DNA of 64,000 bases from contig NZ_AP027274.1 in the NCBI RefSeq assembly GCF_030295705.1, positions 992,001-1,056,000 of the forward strand. The letters are read 5' to 3'. The notes under the pieces are model-generated. The model saw nothing but the letters and a program-made list of their open reading frames with translations. It searched no databases and was not told where the DNA came from. Made by a program: the position numbers and the translations under genes. The stretch is from Polynucleobacter sp. TUM22923 (lineage in GTDB: Bacteria; Pseudomonadota; Gammaproteobacteria; Burkholderiales; Burkholderiaceae). This document shows positions 45,492 to 53,292 of this stretch, piece after piece (position 1 is the first letter of the stretch; each line of letters starts with the position of its first letter).

Positions 45492-47405
45492 CTATCCTAA
45501 GCCAAAAAACAAGCTCAGCTGATACGTAATAAAAGCTGCAAGATAGGCCAAACTAAAAAGATAGCTCAGCATCACAATCGGAATTTTCCAACTACCAGTC
45601 TCTCGCCTTACGGCAGCGATCGTAGATAAGCATTGGGGGGCAAAGACGAACCAGGCCAGCAGCGATAATGCGGTTGCCAAACTCCAGCTATTGGAAATCA
45701 GTGGCACCAAAGCATCAGCCGCCTCTGCTCCAGCACTAGAAAGGGCGTATACCGTAGCTAATGAACTAACCACGACTTCGCGAGCAGCCATACCTGGCAC
45801 CAAAGCAATACTAATTTGCCAATTAAAACCAATAGGCTCAAAAACTACCGCTAAAGCATTTCCGATCATGCCGGCAACACTGTATTGAATTGATGCTCCA
45901 GAAGCATTCTCAGGGGGCAACGGAAAGCTAGCCAAAAACCATAGGCCAATAGTCATGATCAAAATGATGCCGCCAACACGTCTGAGAAAAATCTCTGCGC
46001 GCTGCCAAAGACCAATCGCTAAATTACTCAATCTAGGAAGGTGATAGCTAGGCAACTCCATCATCAAGGCATTAAGCCTTAATTTTTCACTAGTAAAACG
46101 CTTTAGCACCCATGCCACTGCCATGGCCCCCAGAATACCTGCGATATATAAAATAAATAAAACAAATCCCTGTAGATCCAATCCATAGCCAAGCGTTTTA
46201 TTGGGAATAAATGCAGAGATTAACAAGGCATAGACCGGAAGGCGTGCGGAACAAGTCATCATCGGGGCAATCAAGATGGTAACCAAGCGATCTCGTGAAT
46301 TAGAAATACTGCGTGTTGCCATAATTCCTGGAATGGCACAAGCGAAGCTCGATAGCAGGGGGATAAAGGAGCGCCCTGATAAGCCAACCCTACCCATCAA
46401 ACGATCTAAAAGATAAGCTGCCCTAGGTAAATAGCCCGACTCTTCCAGGAGAAGAATGAAGAAAAATAAAATCAGAATCTGAGGTAAAAAAATCAGAACT
46501 CCACCTACGCCCGCCAAAATGCCATCGATTAATAAACTACGTAGCCAGTGATTCGGTAGCAGGTCACCAATAATGAGCCCAAGCCACTCCACTCCCGCCT
46601 TGATCATCTCCATAGGCCACGTTGCCCAACTAAATACGGCCTGGAAAATAAAAAATAACAGTACGCACAAAATAATCGGACCCAATACTGGATGCAGCAG
46701 AACAGCATCCAATCGATCACTTACCTCATCGGGAATGATTTGATCCAAGTTCAGTGACTGCAAAATGCGATGTACTTCAATGTTGTCAGATTCGGTATGA
46801 GCAGAGTGATCCATTGTTGACTCCACACCCTCATCTACATTGCTTACTTGCAAAGCTGATAGATTTTTCCAATCCAGATGGGCAAGATAATGCTTAAGCG
46901 CATCCGCCCCATCCGCCTCAATTCCAACACTTTGAATAATTGGCAAGCCCAACAGACCTGAGAGTGCCTCAGTATTTATTTCAAGGCCTTGGCGCTTAGC
47001 TATGTCAACCATGTTTAATACAACCACGCAAGGAAGGCCCAATCGCTTTGCCGATAACACTAGACGCAGATTACGCCTAAGGTTCATCGCGCTCAAGATG
47101 CACAGCACCAGATCTGGGCGCTTCTCACCGACAGCATTGCCATGCAGGACATTGCAAGTCACACGCTCATCCAATGATCGGGGATAAAGACTATAGGCGC
47201 CAGGTAGGTCGAGCACACGAATCGCTTTTCCAGAATCGAAGTTAAGGCGCCCCTCTTTTCTCTCAACAGTAACACCGGAATAATTGGCGACTTTCTGACG
47301 ACTGCCTGTCAATAAATTAAATAGGGCCGTCTTACCGCAATTAGGATTGCCCAATAAAGCAACTAGTGGCTCGCTAGGAAAGAAATGAACCTTCGCTTCA
47401 GACAT
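45492..47405 (-). CDS. feoB: Ferrous iron transport protein B
   Basis: Fe(II) transporter of the inner membrane, 637 residues. The N-terminal G domain has G1 GNPNCGKTALFN (from residue 19), the G3 region LDLPGAYSL and G4 VVLNMVD; the membrane part has GxCxxP-like motifs (FACAIPGIMATR and MTCSARLPVY) with conserved Cys. It is shorter than E. coli FeoB (773), with a trimmed linker and C-terminus, a length seen in many betaproteobacteria. It starts 2 bases after feoA; there is no feoC. Confidence 0.95.
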   Translation of the reverse strand: MSEAKVHFFPSEPLVALLGNPNCGKTALFNLLTGSRQKVANYSGVTVERKEGRLNFDSGKAIRVLDLPGAYSLYPRSLDERVTCNVLHGNAVGEKRPDLVLCILSAMNLRRNLRLVLSAKRLGLPCVVVLNMVDIAKRQGLEINTEALSGLLGLPIIQSVGIEADGADALKHYLAHLDWKNLSALQVSNVDEGVESTMDHSAHTESDNIEVHRILQSLNLDQIIPDEVSDRLDAVLLHPVLGPIILCVLLFFIFQAVFSWATWPMEMIKAGVEWLGLIIGDLLPNHWLRSLLIDGILAGVGGVLIFLPQILILFFFILLLEESGYLPRAAYLLDRLMGRVGLSGRSFIPLLSSFACAIPGIMATRSISNSRDRLVTILIAPMMTCSARLPVYALLISAFIPNKTLGYGLDLQGFVLFILYIAGILGAMAVAWVLKRFTSEKLRLNALMMELPSYHLPRLSNLAIGLWQRAEIFLRRVGGIILIMTIGLWFLASFPLPPENASGASIQYSVAGMIGNALAVVFEPIGFNWQISIALVPGMAAREVVVSSLATVYALSSAGAEAADALVPLISNSWSLATALSLLAWFVFAPQCLSTIAAVRRETGSWKIPIVMLSYLFSLAYLAAFITYQLSLFFGLG

Positions 47406-47407
47406 CG

Positions 47408-47647
47408 TTATAGAGGCTCCACCTCAATCAACTGCGCTTCGGACTCTCGTAGGGCAAAGGTAGAAGATCCCACGCGAACCATAATGGGGCCCTGACCTAA
47501 GAAACCCTTACGAAGTACCTCAAGCTGCTCGCCCGGCAGAAAGCCAATATCTTCAAGCTGACCACGAATATCCCCATCCACCCCAATTGCTAGAGCGATG
47601 CTCTTTACAAAAACCTTCATTCCGGGGCGTACCTCTTTCAGGTTCAT
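47408..47647 (-). CDS. feoA: Ferrous iron transport protein A
   Basis: A 79-residue SH3-like cytoplasmic protein that supports FeoB. It begins MNLKEVRPGMKVFVKSI and contains DIGFLPGEQLEVL and VRVGSSTFALRESEAQ, as usual for FeoA. It is the first gene of feoAB. Upstream lie a TATAAT -10 box (47691-47696 on the minus strand) and a Fur-box-like palindrome (47705-47719), so iron control is expected. The start codon lacks a clear Shine-Dalgarno. Confidence 0.93.
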   Translation of the reverse strand: MNLKEVRPGMKVFVKSIALAIGVDGDIRGQLEDIGFLPGEQLEVLRKGFLGQGPIMVRVGSSTFALRESEAQLIEVEPL

Positions 47648-47690
47648 TGTCAGTAGTGTTTTAAAAAAGAAGTCTGGATGTCATATACGG

Positions 47691-47719
47691 ATTATAGGGC
47701 CAGATGAGAATGAATATCA
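47691..47719 (-). promoter_or_regulatory. feoAB promoter with Fur-box-like operator
   Basis: TGAGAATGAATATCA (47705-47719) matches the 7-1-7 Fur consensus TGATAAT-N-ATTATCA at all but two arm positions. A -10 box TATAAT lies at 47691-47696 on the minus strand, so Fur bound here would cover the -35 region. It lies about 60 bases upstream of the feoA start. Confidence 0.78.
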
Positions 47720-47781
47720 TTTGTACGAATTAAATCATTTTTTAATACCTTTGCCATCGTCATGGCACAGACCCCTAAAGC

Positions 47782-47811
47782 AGAAAGGCCCGCAATGCGG
47801 GCCTTTCTTTT
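47782..47811 (-). terminator. Intrinsic terminator of the 47844 gene
   Basis: AGAAAGGCCCGC and GCGGGCCTTTCT form a perfect 12-bp stem with a 3-base loop. T-rich sequence follows on both strands; by position it serves the minus-strand gene ending at 47844. Confidence 0.88.
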
Positions 47812-47843
47812 ACTGTAAAAGCACGGTAGCCTGCCTTAATAGC

Positions 47844-48425
47844 TTATTTCTTTGGTGTTACAAAGCCAATCGCGGTATCGTCAACAAACTCAACCATCAC
47901 ATCGTCGCCTGCCTTAAATTTCTCAAGCCCAAGAACACTAGGGTCTACCTTAACTTTTTGTTTCTCACCGGATGGTAATGTGAAGGTCACAATACGTGTC
48001 TTTGCATCAATTGTGCTGATTTTGACGGTAGCGTAAACGGTGTCCGTTGTTTCTTCAAATGGCTTTGCAGATCCCTTGCCAGAAATCACAACAGAACGCA
48101 CACCAGAAACGCCTGGTTTGACATCCTTGGCAACAGCAACCAAACCTACTGCAATCGCTTGAGCATGCTCAACAACAAATAGATCGCCCTTTTTAACCTT
48201 ATCCAAATCATTGACTGATTTAGCAACATTCATCTGAGCAAAATTGCCGTTAGCGTCTTTCAGCACCACAATGCGTTTTTTAACATCAACTGAGTCGACG
48301 GTAGCAGTCAAAACAACAGCCTCAGCAGCCAATGGCAACATTTTTGCGGGAGCCTGAGCGTAAACTGAACTAGCAGCAAGTAAGCCCAATGATGCGATTA
48401 GCGTGGTTAGTAATGTGTTCTTCAA
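47844..48425 (-). CDS. Exported protein made of two similar beta-rich repeats
   Basis: A protein of 193 residues with a signal peptide (cleavage near SVYAQ). Two similar halves follow: VVLTATVDSVDVKKRIVVLK...KVKKGDLFVVEH and TVYATVKISTIDAKTRIVTFT...FKAGDDVMVEFVDDTAIGF. Each looks like a small beta barrel with a D(V/A)KKR/TRIV turn and a (K)xGD segment. I recognise no named family. The duplication suggests two ligand- or metal-binding barrels or an OB-like fold pair. It is followed by a strong terminator and preceded by a long inverted repeat (48455-48524). Confidence 0.75.
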   Translation of the reverse strand: MKNTLLTTLIASLGLLAASSVYAQAPAKMLPLAAEAVVLTATVDSVDVKKRIVVLKDANGNFAQMNVAKSVNDLDKVKKGDLFVVEHAQAIAVGLVAVAKDVKPGVSGVRSVVISGKGSAKPFEETTDTVYATVKISTIDAKTRIVTFTLPSGEKQKVKVDPSVLGLEKFKAGDDVMVEFVDDTAIGFVTPKK

Positions 48426-48454
48426 AATAACTCCTCAGTGAAGGTTTATAAAGG

Positions 48455-48524
48455 ATTCAGGTTTTGAGCCTTAAATTCATTGTAACCATTAAATAAGGCA
48501 GCCTTAAGGACAATAAACCTGAAT
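48455..48524. other. Long interrupted inverted repeat in a divergent intergenic region
   Basis: ATTCAGGTTT (48455-48464) and AAACCTGAAT (48515-48524) are perfect inverted copies. Inside them CCTTAA (48469-48474) and TTAAGG (48504-48509) also match. Sixteen bases can pair around a 29-base loop. The element lies between the start codons of two divergent genes. Confidence 0.65.
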
Positions 48525-48583
48525 TTAAATCAAGACAACGCTATTAGTAACATCAGTAGCTCACCATTACCCTGAAGACGCTT

Positions 48584-49045
48584 ATGAATGCATTTTGTAT
48601 ATCAATTCAATCCTGGCAAGAAGCTCAAAATAAGGCATTTTTGATTCGTAAAGCTGTTTTTATTCAAGAGCAAGGTGTACCAGAAGCTATGGAGATAGAC
48701 GAATTTGATCCAATTGCCCAGCATGCCTTGATTCATATTGATCATCAATGCGTTGCCACTGCAAGACTGGTAGTTTTGCCGGGGGAAATAAAAAGAATAG
48801 GAAGAATAGGAAGAATAGGAAGAATTGGTCGAATGGCTGTTTTAGCCAACTACCGACAACAAGGTATTGGCACGCAACTCATGAATTTGCTAATAAATGC
48901 AGGAAAAAGCCAGGGGCTGAAATCATTTGAACTGCATGCTCAGCTCTCGGCAATCCCTTTTTATATGCAATTTGGCTTTATTTCCCAGGGGGATGTCTAT
49001 GATGAGGCGGGCATCCCACATCGCGATATGATTCTGACCATATAA
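48584..49045 (+). CDS. GNAT family N-acetyltransferase with an expanded RIG repeat
   Basis: A 153-residue acetyltransferase of the ElaA/YjcF-like type, starting with IRKAVFIQEQGVPEAMEID. The acetyl-CoA motif A is RMAVLANYRQQGIGTQLM, followed by FELHAQLSAIPFYMQFGF. Just before motif A, a 9-bp unit (AGAATAGGA) is repeated, giving RIGRIGRIGRIGR where relatives have a single (K/R)IGR. The frame stays intact. The acceptor substrate is unknown. The thioesterase gene starts 15 bases later. Confidence 0.88.
   Translation: MNAFCISIQSWQEAQNKAFLIRKAVFIQEQGVPEAMEIDEFDPIAQHALIHIDHQCVATARLVVLPGEIKRIGRIGRIGRIGRMAVLANYRQQGIGTQLMNLLINAGKSQGLKSFELHAQLSAIPFYMQFGFISQGDVYDEAGIPHRDMILTI
48794..48829 (+). repeat. 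In-frame 9-bp tandem repeat inside the GNAT gene
   Basis: AGAATAGGA occurs three times exactly (48794-48820), followed by a degenerate fourth copy AGAATTGGT (48821-48829). Each unit encodes Arg-Ile-Gly, so copy number changes would not shift the frame. Confidence 0.95.
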
Positions 49046-49060
49046 GCCACATAATTAAAT

Positions 49061-49495
49061 ATGCCCAATTCTACGAATACCACTCAAGCCAATAGCCTAC
49101 CCTTCCTATTTCGCGTCTGCTATTCCGATACGGACGCTGCTGGGTTTGTTTACCACGCACGTTATCTGGAGATTTTTGAACGAAGTCGAGCGGAGTGGTT
49201 ATACCAACGAGATTTAAGTCCCACTAAATTGGTTAATGAGTTTGGCATACTTTTGCCAGTTCGAGAAATCACAATGCACTTTCATCGACCAGGGCGTCTA
49301 GACGATCTATTAAGCATTGATCAAACAATAGAACACCGGGGTCGTACCCAAATTGCTGTGAAACAAACAGCCACTCGCGTAAATGCTAATAGCGAACCAG
49401 AGCTGATTGCAAGCGCCCTTCTTCATATTGTGTGTGTTGATACAGTCTCACTCAGACCTAAAGGTATTCCTGACTGGCTCTTTACTGCTGATTAA
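49061..49495 (+). CDS. Hot-dog fold acyl-CoA thioesterase (YbgC/FadM type)
   Basis: A 144-residue thioesterase. The active-site signature is YSDTDAAGFVYHARYLEIFERSRAEW, with the catalytic Asp in DTDAAGFVYH, as in 4-hydroxybenzoyl-CoA thioesterase and YbgC. Residues around RPGRLDDLLSIDQTI follow the fold. The substrate is probably a short- or medium-chain acyl-CoA. Upstream is the GNAT gene, and a cysteine-dioxygenase-like gene follows after 3 bases. YbgC often stands with tol-pal, but not here. Confidence 0.88.
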   Translation: MPNSTNTTQANSLPFLFRVCYSDTDAAGFVYHARYLEIFERSRAEWLYQRDLSPTKLVNEFGILLPVREITMHFHRPGRLDDLLSIDQTIEHRGRTQIAVKQTATRVNANSEPELIASALLHIVCVDTVSLRPKGIPDWLFTAD

Positions 49496-49498
49496 TAC

Positions 49499-50104
49499 AT
49501 GATTACTCCGGAGAATGCCTTGAAACAAGAAAGCCGACTACTGACCTTTGTCCAAAACCTCACCTTGTTGTTAGAGGATGGGCCCAGCGAGAAAATCATT
49601 TTCTCTGAAGGAAAAAAGCTTTTGGAGGAATTAATCTCGGTAGATGATTGGCTGCCTGAGCCATTTACAAAACCACATCCTGAATACTATCAACAGTACC
49701 TACTCTATGCCGATCCTTTAAATCGGTTTTCAGTAGTAAGCTTTGTATGGGGTCCGAATCAAAAAACACCCGTTCACAACCATACTGTTTGGGGAATGAT
49801 TGGTCAGTTGCGTGGCCAAGAGCGTGGCACAAATTACTATTTACAAAAAGATGGTAGCTATCAGGCTGGAGAATCCAGCATTTGTTTACCGGGCCAAGTA
49901 GAGACGGTATCTCCTGACACGCATGATATTCATGTGGTGGAGAATCACTCTAGCGATCAAACCTCAATCAGCATCCATGTATATGGCGGTAATATTGGCC
50001 GAATTGAGCGTTCGGTGTTTGACCCCCGTTCGGGCCTCCAGAAATTATTTATATCGGGGTATGCCAATGCTTTTACCCCCAATCTGTGGCATACCGCAAG
50101 CTAG
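49499..50104 (+). CDS. Cysteine dioxygenase family cupin
   Basis: A 201-residue cupin of the type I cysteine dioxygenase family. Iron ligands are H93 and H95 in PVHNHTVWG and a third His near H142-H145 (DTHDIHVVEN). The family oxidises cysteine, 3-mercaptopropionate or related thiols to sulfinates; bacterial members with PVHNH often prefer 3-mercaptopropionate, so the substrate is open. It starts 3 bases after the thioesterase stop. The rest of the gap to the helicase holds a hairpin at 50198-50217. Confidence 0.85.
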   Translation: MITPENALKQESRLLTFVQNLTLLLEDGPSEKIIFSEGKKLLEELISVDDWLPEPFTKPHPEYYQQYLLYADPLNRFSVVSFVWGPNQKTPVHNHTVWGMIGQLRGQERGTNYYLQKDGSYQAGESSICLPGQVETVSPDTHDIHVVENHSSDQTSISIHVYGGNIGRIERSVFDPRSGLQKLFISGYANAFTPNLWHTAS

Positions 50105-50197
50105 AGCGCTTGATAGCTTAAAATAGATCCTCTTACTGCAAACACTACAAGTGTGGCAGCTCACCCCATTGGCCGGGATAGTCGTTTAATTGAATAC

Positions 50198-50217
50198 GGG
50201 CCAATTTTATTTGGCCC
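50198..50217 (+). other. Hairpin directly before the helicase start codon
   Basis: GGGCCAA and TTGGCCC pair perfectly around TTTTAT. The ATG at 50220 begins 3 bases after the stem, and no Shine-Dalgarno lies between. The stem would block ribosome access if formed. Confidence 0.55.
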
Positions 50218-50219
50218 CT

Positions 50220-51506
50220 ATGTTATTTACAGATCTCGGTTTATCAGAATCCATTCTTCGCGCTATTAACGAAGAGGGTTACACCAGCCCTACCCCTATT
50301 CAAGAGAAGTCTATTCCTGCCGTCTTAAAGGGGGGAGACTTACTAGCAGCAGCCCAAACAGGCACAGGCAAAACTGCCGGCTTTACTTTGCCTATTTTGC
50401 AACGCCTTAGTGATAGCGCTAAACCTAGCAGTGGCAAACGTCAGTTACGCGTCCTGATACTGACGCCTACCCGTGAATTAGCCGCTCAGGTTCAAGAGTC
50501 TGTTGTCACCTATGGAAAATATACTGGCTTAAAGTCAACAGTCATTTTTGGGGGCGTCGGCGCCAATCCGCAAATTAAAGCAATAGCAGCCGGCCTAGAT
50601 ATTTTGGTTGCCACTCCTGGTCGCCTCTTGGATTTAATGTCACAAAACTGCGTGTCTCTTTCTGCAATTGAAATCCTGGTGTTAGATGAAGCTGATCGCA
50701 TGCTCGATATGGGATTCTTACGTGACATCAAAAAGATTCTTGCCGTACTACCCAAGCAACGTCAGAACCTGCTTTTTTCTGCGACCTTCTCATCGGAAAT
50801 TAAGGCATTAGCCGATAGCTTATTAAATTCACCAGCACTCATTGAGGTCGCTCGGAGTAATAGTGCGAATGAAGCCATTGCACAGCTAATTCATCCAGTT
50901 GATAGAAGCCAAAAACACCCATTACTAGCTCACTTAATCAAGAGCAATCAATGGAAACAGGTTTTAGTCTTTACTCGCACTAAACATGGGGCTAACAAAT
51001 TAGTCCTCCAGCTAGAAAAAGACAATATCACCGCAATGGCCATTCATGGTAATAAAAGCCAAGGTGCACGCACTAAAGCCTTAGCTGACTTTAAAGATAG
51101 CAAAATCACTGTATTGGTAGCCACCGATATTGCCGCCCGTGGCATTGATATTGATCAACTGCCCCATGTTGTCAATTATGATTTACCTAATGTCTCTGAA
51201 GACTACGTTCATCGCATTGGTCGTACCGGTAGAGCAGGCTCTAATGGAGTTGCGGTATCGCTAGTTTGTGTTGACGAACATGAAATGCTCAGAGATATTG
51301 AGAAGCTCATCAAGCAAAAATTACCGCAAGAGGTCATCCCCGGATTTGAGCCCGATCCAAATGCCGTTGCACAACCCATTCAACTAAGAAGCCAACAGCA
51401 CCAACAAAACCGAAAGCCTCGCCCTAGCAATGGTGGCGGCGGAAGTGGTGCAAGTAAGCCTGCCGCAAAGCGCAGCAGTCAACCCAAGAGAAACTTTAGT
51501 CGATAG
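50220..51506 (+). CDS. DEAD-box RNA helicase, RhlE-like
   Basis: A 428-residue RNA helicase. Motifs: Q-motif ([14 protein letters not shown]), I (AQTGTGKT), Ia (PTRELAAQ), II ([13 protein letters not shown]), III (SAT), V ([11 protein letters not shown]) and VI ([10 protein letters not shown]). The C-terminal tail is basic and Gln/Gly/Ser-rich (from [11 protein letters not shown] on), as in RhlE and related cold-adapted helicases that act in ribosome assembly or with RNase E. A TTG at 50190 would add 10 residues; the ATG at 50220 is preferred. A hairpin precedes it. Confidence 0.9.
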   Translation: MLFTDLGLSESILRAINEEGYTSPTPIQEKSIPAVLKGGDLLAAAQTGTGKTAGFTLPILQRLSDSAKPSSGKRQLRVLILTPTRELAAQVQESVVTYGKYTGLKSTVIFGGVGANPQIKAIAAGLDILVATPGRLLDLMSQNCVSLSAIEILVLDEADRMLDMGFLRDIKKILAVLPKQRQNLLFSATFSSEIKALADSLLNSPALIEVARSNSANEAIAQLIHPVDRSQKHPLLAHLIKSNQWKQVLVFTRTKHGANKLVLQLEKDNITAMAIHGNKSQGARTKALADFKDSKITVLVATDIAARGIDIDQLPHVVNYDLPNVSEDYVHRIGRTGRAGSNGVAVSLVCVDEHEMLRDIEKLIKQKLPQEVIPGFEPDPNAVAQPIQLRSQQHQQNRKPRPSNGGGGSGASKPAAKRSSQPKRNFSR

Positions 51507-51569
51507 TTATAGTTCTCCATCTAAAACTAGGATGCCGTTGAAAAGCGTTTCATATTTAACGGCATCACT

Positions 51570-52457
51570 TTAATTTTCTTGAAGATTAAAGATACTAGAA
51601 AAATCTAGTTGCCCATTACCGGCCGAGCTATGCATTGCATAAAGCTCTTTAGCCAATGATCCTAGCCGCACACTGACCTCTAATTCTTGAGCATTTTCAA
51701 CGGCTAAGCTTAAATCCTTCAGCATGAGGTCGACACCAAAACCGCCAGCATAATTCTTAGAGGATGGCACATTTTCCATCACGCCAGGACAGGGGTTATA
51801 TAGCTCTAGCACCCAATTACGGCCTGAGCTTTGCATCATAATTTCTGAAAGAGCTTGCGGGTTGACGCCATTGCTAATGCCTAACTTTAGTGCCTCACTA
51901 GTCCCAAGCATCTGAATGCCCAAAAGCATGTTGTTGCAGACTTTGACTGTTTGACCAGACCCACTCGCTCCTGCATGAAAAATATTTTTGCCCATCTTCT
52001 CCAATAGAGGTCGAGCTTTTTCAACATCATTGACTGCGCCGCCCACCATAAAAGTTAAGCTACCCGCCTGTGCACCAGCGGTACCACCGGAAACAGGTGC
52101 ATCAATCATGGACAGCCCCCTTACTCTAGCAAGCGCCTCAATTTTTCTCGAGACCTCGGGAGAAATAGTCGAGCAATCAATCAATAGCGTTTGAGGCTGC
52201 ACAATCATCAATAGCCCTGACTCTCCAAGATAGAGATCCTCAACATGTCGTGAGGCCGGAAGCATGGTGATAACTACTTGCGCTTCGCTGACTGCCTCTA
52301 CAGCACTGTTGACTGGAAAACCACCTGCGGCTTTGAGTGCATCCATCTGACTTTTTACTAAATCAAATCCAGAGACAGCATACCCTGCCTTGATTAAATT
52401 GAGCGCCATTGGTAGCCCCATGTTGCCAAGACCTAAAAAAGCGATTTTCATATGCAC
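51570..52457 (-). CDS. NAD-dependent beta-hydroxyacid dehydrogenase (3-hydroxyisobutyrate type)
   Basis: A 295-residue dehydrogenase with the N-terminal Rossmann motif FLGLGNMGLPMALNL, the substrate motif DAPVSGGTAGAQAG and the catalytic Lys in GSGQTVKVCNNMLLG. These fit 3-hydroxyisobutyrate dehydrogenase (valine degradation), with tartronate semialdehyde reductase as the main alternative. Other valine genes are not nearby. The third residue is an alternative Met start (MKIAFLG, 52451). It ends convergently with the helicase gene. Confidence 0.87.
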   Translation of the reverse strand: MHMKIAFLGLGNMGLPMALNLIKAGYAVSGFDLVKSQMDALKAAGGFPVNSAVEAVSEAQVVITMLPASRHVEDLYLGESGLLMIVQPQTLLIDCSTISPEVSRKIEALARVRGLSMIDAPVSGGTAGAQAGSLTFMVGGAVNDVEKARPLLEKMGKNIFHAGASGSGQTVKVCNNMLLGIQMLGTSEALKLGISNGVNPQALSEIMMQSSGRNWVLELYNPCPGVMENVPSSKNYAGGFGVDLMLKDLSLAVENAQELEVSVRLGSLAKELYAMHSSAGNGQLDFSSIFNLQEN

Positions 52458-52570
52458 CCTATCTGTATTTATTGAATATCGAATGAAGCAATCTAAAGAA
52501 ACGATGTTTTACTCAGTAATGCCTTATTTAGAATTCAATATAGACTATTACCTTTAGTTTTAGCTTTAGC

Positions 52571-52885
52571 TTGATGAATAATAAGGACTTAGCGATGACC
52601 GTCAAAGTAATTGGCCTAATGAATCTAGCCGACCATAGTGCTTTTGATCAATACCGTAGCCAAGTAGGCCGAACAGTGGAGCTTTATCAAGGCAAGATTA
52701 CCTCAAGAGGATCAATCGAATCTATTCTGTGGAATGAGTTAGGATCTCAACCCTTCAACGCAATAGTGGAATTGGAGTTTCCAAATAGCGAATGTGTGCA
52801 GTCATGGGCTAATAGCGAAGACTATCTAAACCTCATCCCAATTCGCAACAAAGCTATGCAACTAACCTTATTTACGGTCACCTAA
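52571..52885 (+). CDS. DUF1330 domain-containing protein
   Basis: A small ferredoxin-like protein of 104 residues (or 96 from the second start at 52595, MTVKVIGLMN). The FDQYRSQVGRTVELYQGK, RGSIESI and VELEFPNSECVQSWANSEDY segments follow the DUF1330 pattern (PF07045). The biological role of this family is not settled. It is divergent from the dehydrogenase gene. A hairpin follows its stop. Confidence 0.8.
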   Translation: MMNNKDLAMTVKVIGLMNLADHSAFDQYRSQVGRTVELYQGKITSRGSIESILWNELGSQPFNAIVELEFPNSECVQSWANSEDYLNLIPIRNKAMQLTLFTVT

Positions 52886-52890
52886 AAATA

Positions 52891-52919
52891 AAGCCCGGCC
52901 CCTTGTGAGGGCCAGGCTT
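52891..52919 (+). terminator. Terminator-like hairpin after the DUF1330 gene
   Basis: AAGCCCGGCCC and GGGCCAGGCTT pair with one mismatch around a 7-base loop. A short A/T stretch follows (GATAAAT). It separates the convergent DUF1330 and small basic protein genes. Confidence 0.6.
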
Positions 52920-52944
52920 GATAAATCAGTGAGAAAGCTAGAAA

Positions 52945-53133
52945 TTACTTCTTAGCTTCCATTGCCTCTTTGGCGGCAGTGATTTCTTTACGACGCTCTT
53001 TGCATGCGCCGGCAATTTCTTGCAGTGCCTTACGTGCGCGAGCAGCTGCTGCTTTTACGCCTTTATCAATAAACTTTTCGTTTTCTGCTTTATAAGCTTC
53101 AAATGCAGCCAACAAAGTATCGTGCTGTGACAT
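52945..53133 (-). CDS. Small Ala/Lys-rich helical protein (histone H1-like candidate)
   Basis: A 62-residue protein starting MSQHDTLLAAFEAYKAENEKF, continuing with KAAAARARKALQEIAGACKERRKEI and ending KEAMEAKK. It is almost entirely alpha-helical, rich in Ala, Lys and Glu, with a KAAAARARKAL core like that of small histone H1-like proteins in Burkholderiales. A nucleoid role is inference. An AGGGAG-type ribosome-binding site precedes the ATG (AAAGGGAGCATAC before ATG). Single gene. Confidence 0.75.
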   Translation of the reverse strand: MSQHDTLLAAFEAYKAENEKFIDKGVKAAAARARKALQEIAGACKERRKEITAAKEAMEAKK

Positions 53134-53292
53134 GTATGCTCCCTTTACTTAAGATCGTTATGTGAGTTCTAGGCTCCAAATGAGTATATCCCTAGACAAA
53201 GACAAGGAAATCAAGCTCTGTATTAGGGATAACCCATAGATCCTTGAAATCATCCAAAATAGTCAAAACACTATAAAAACGTTGGAGACCCT

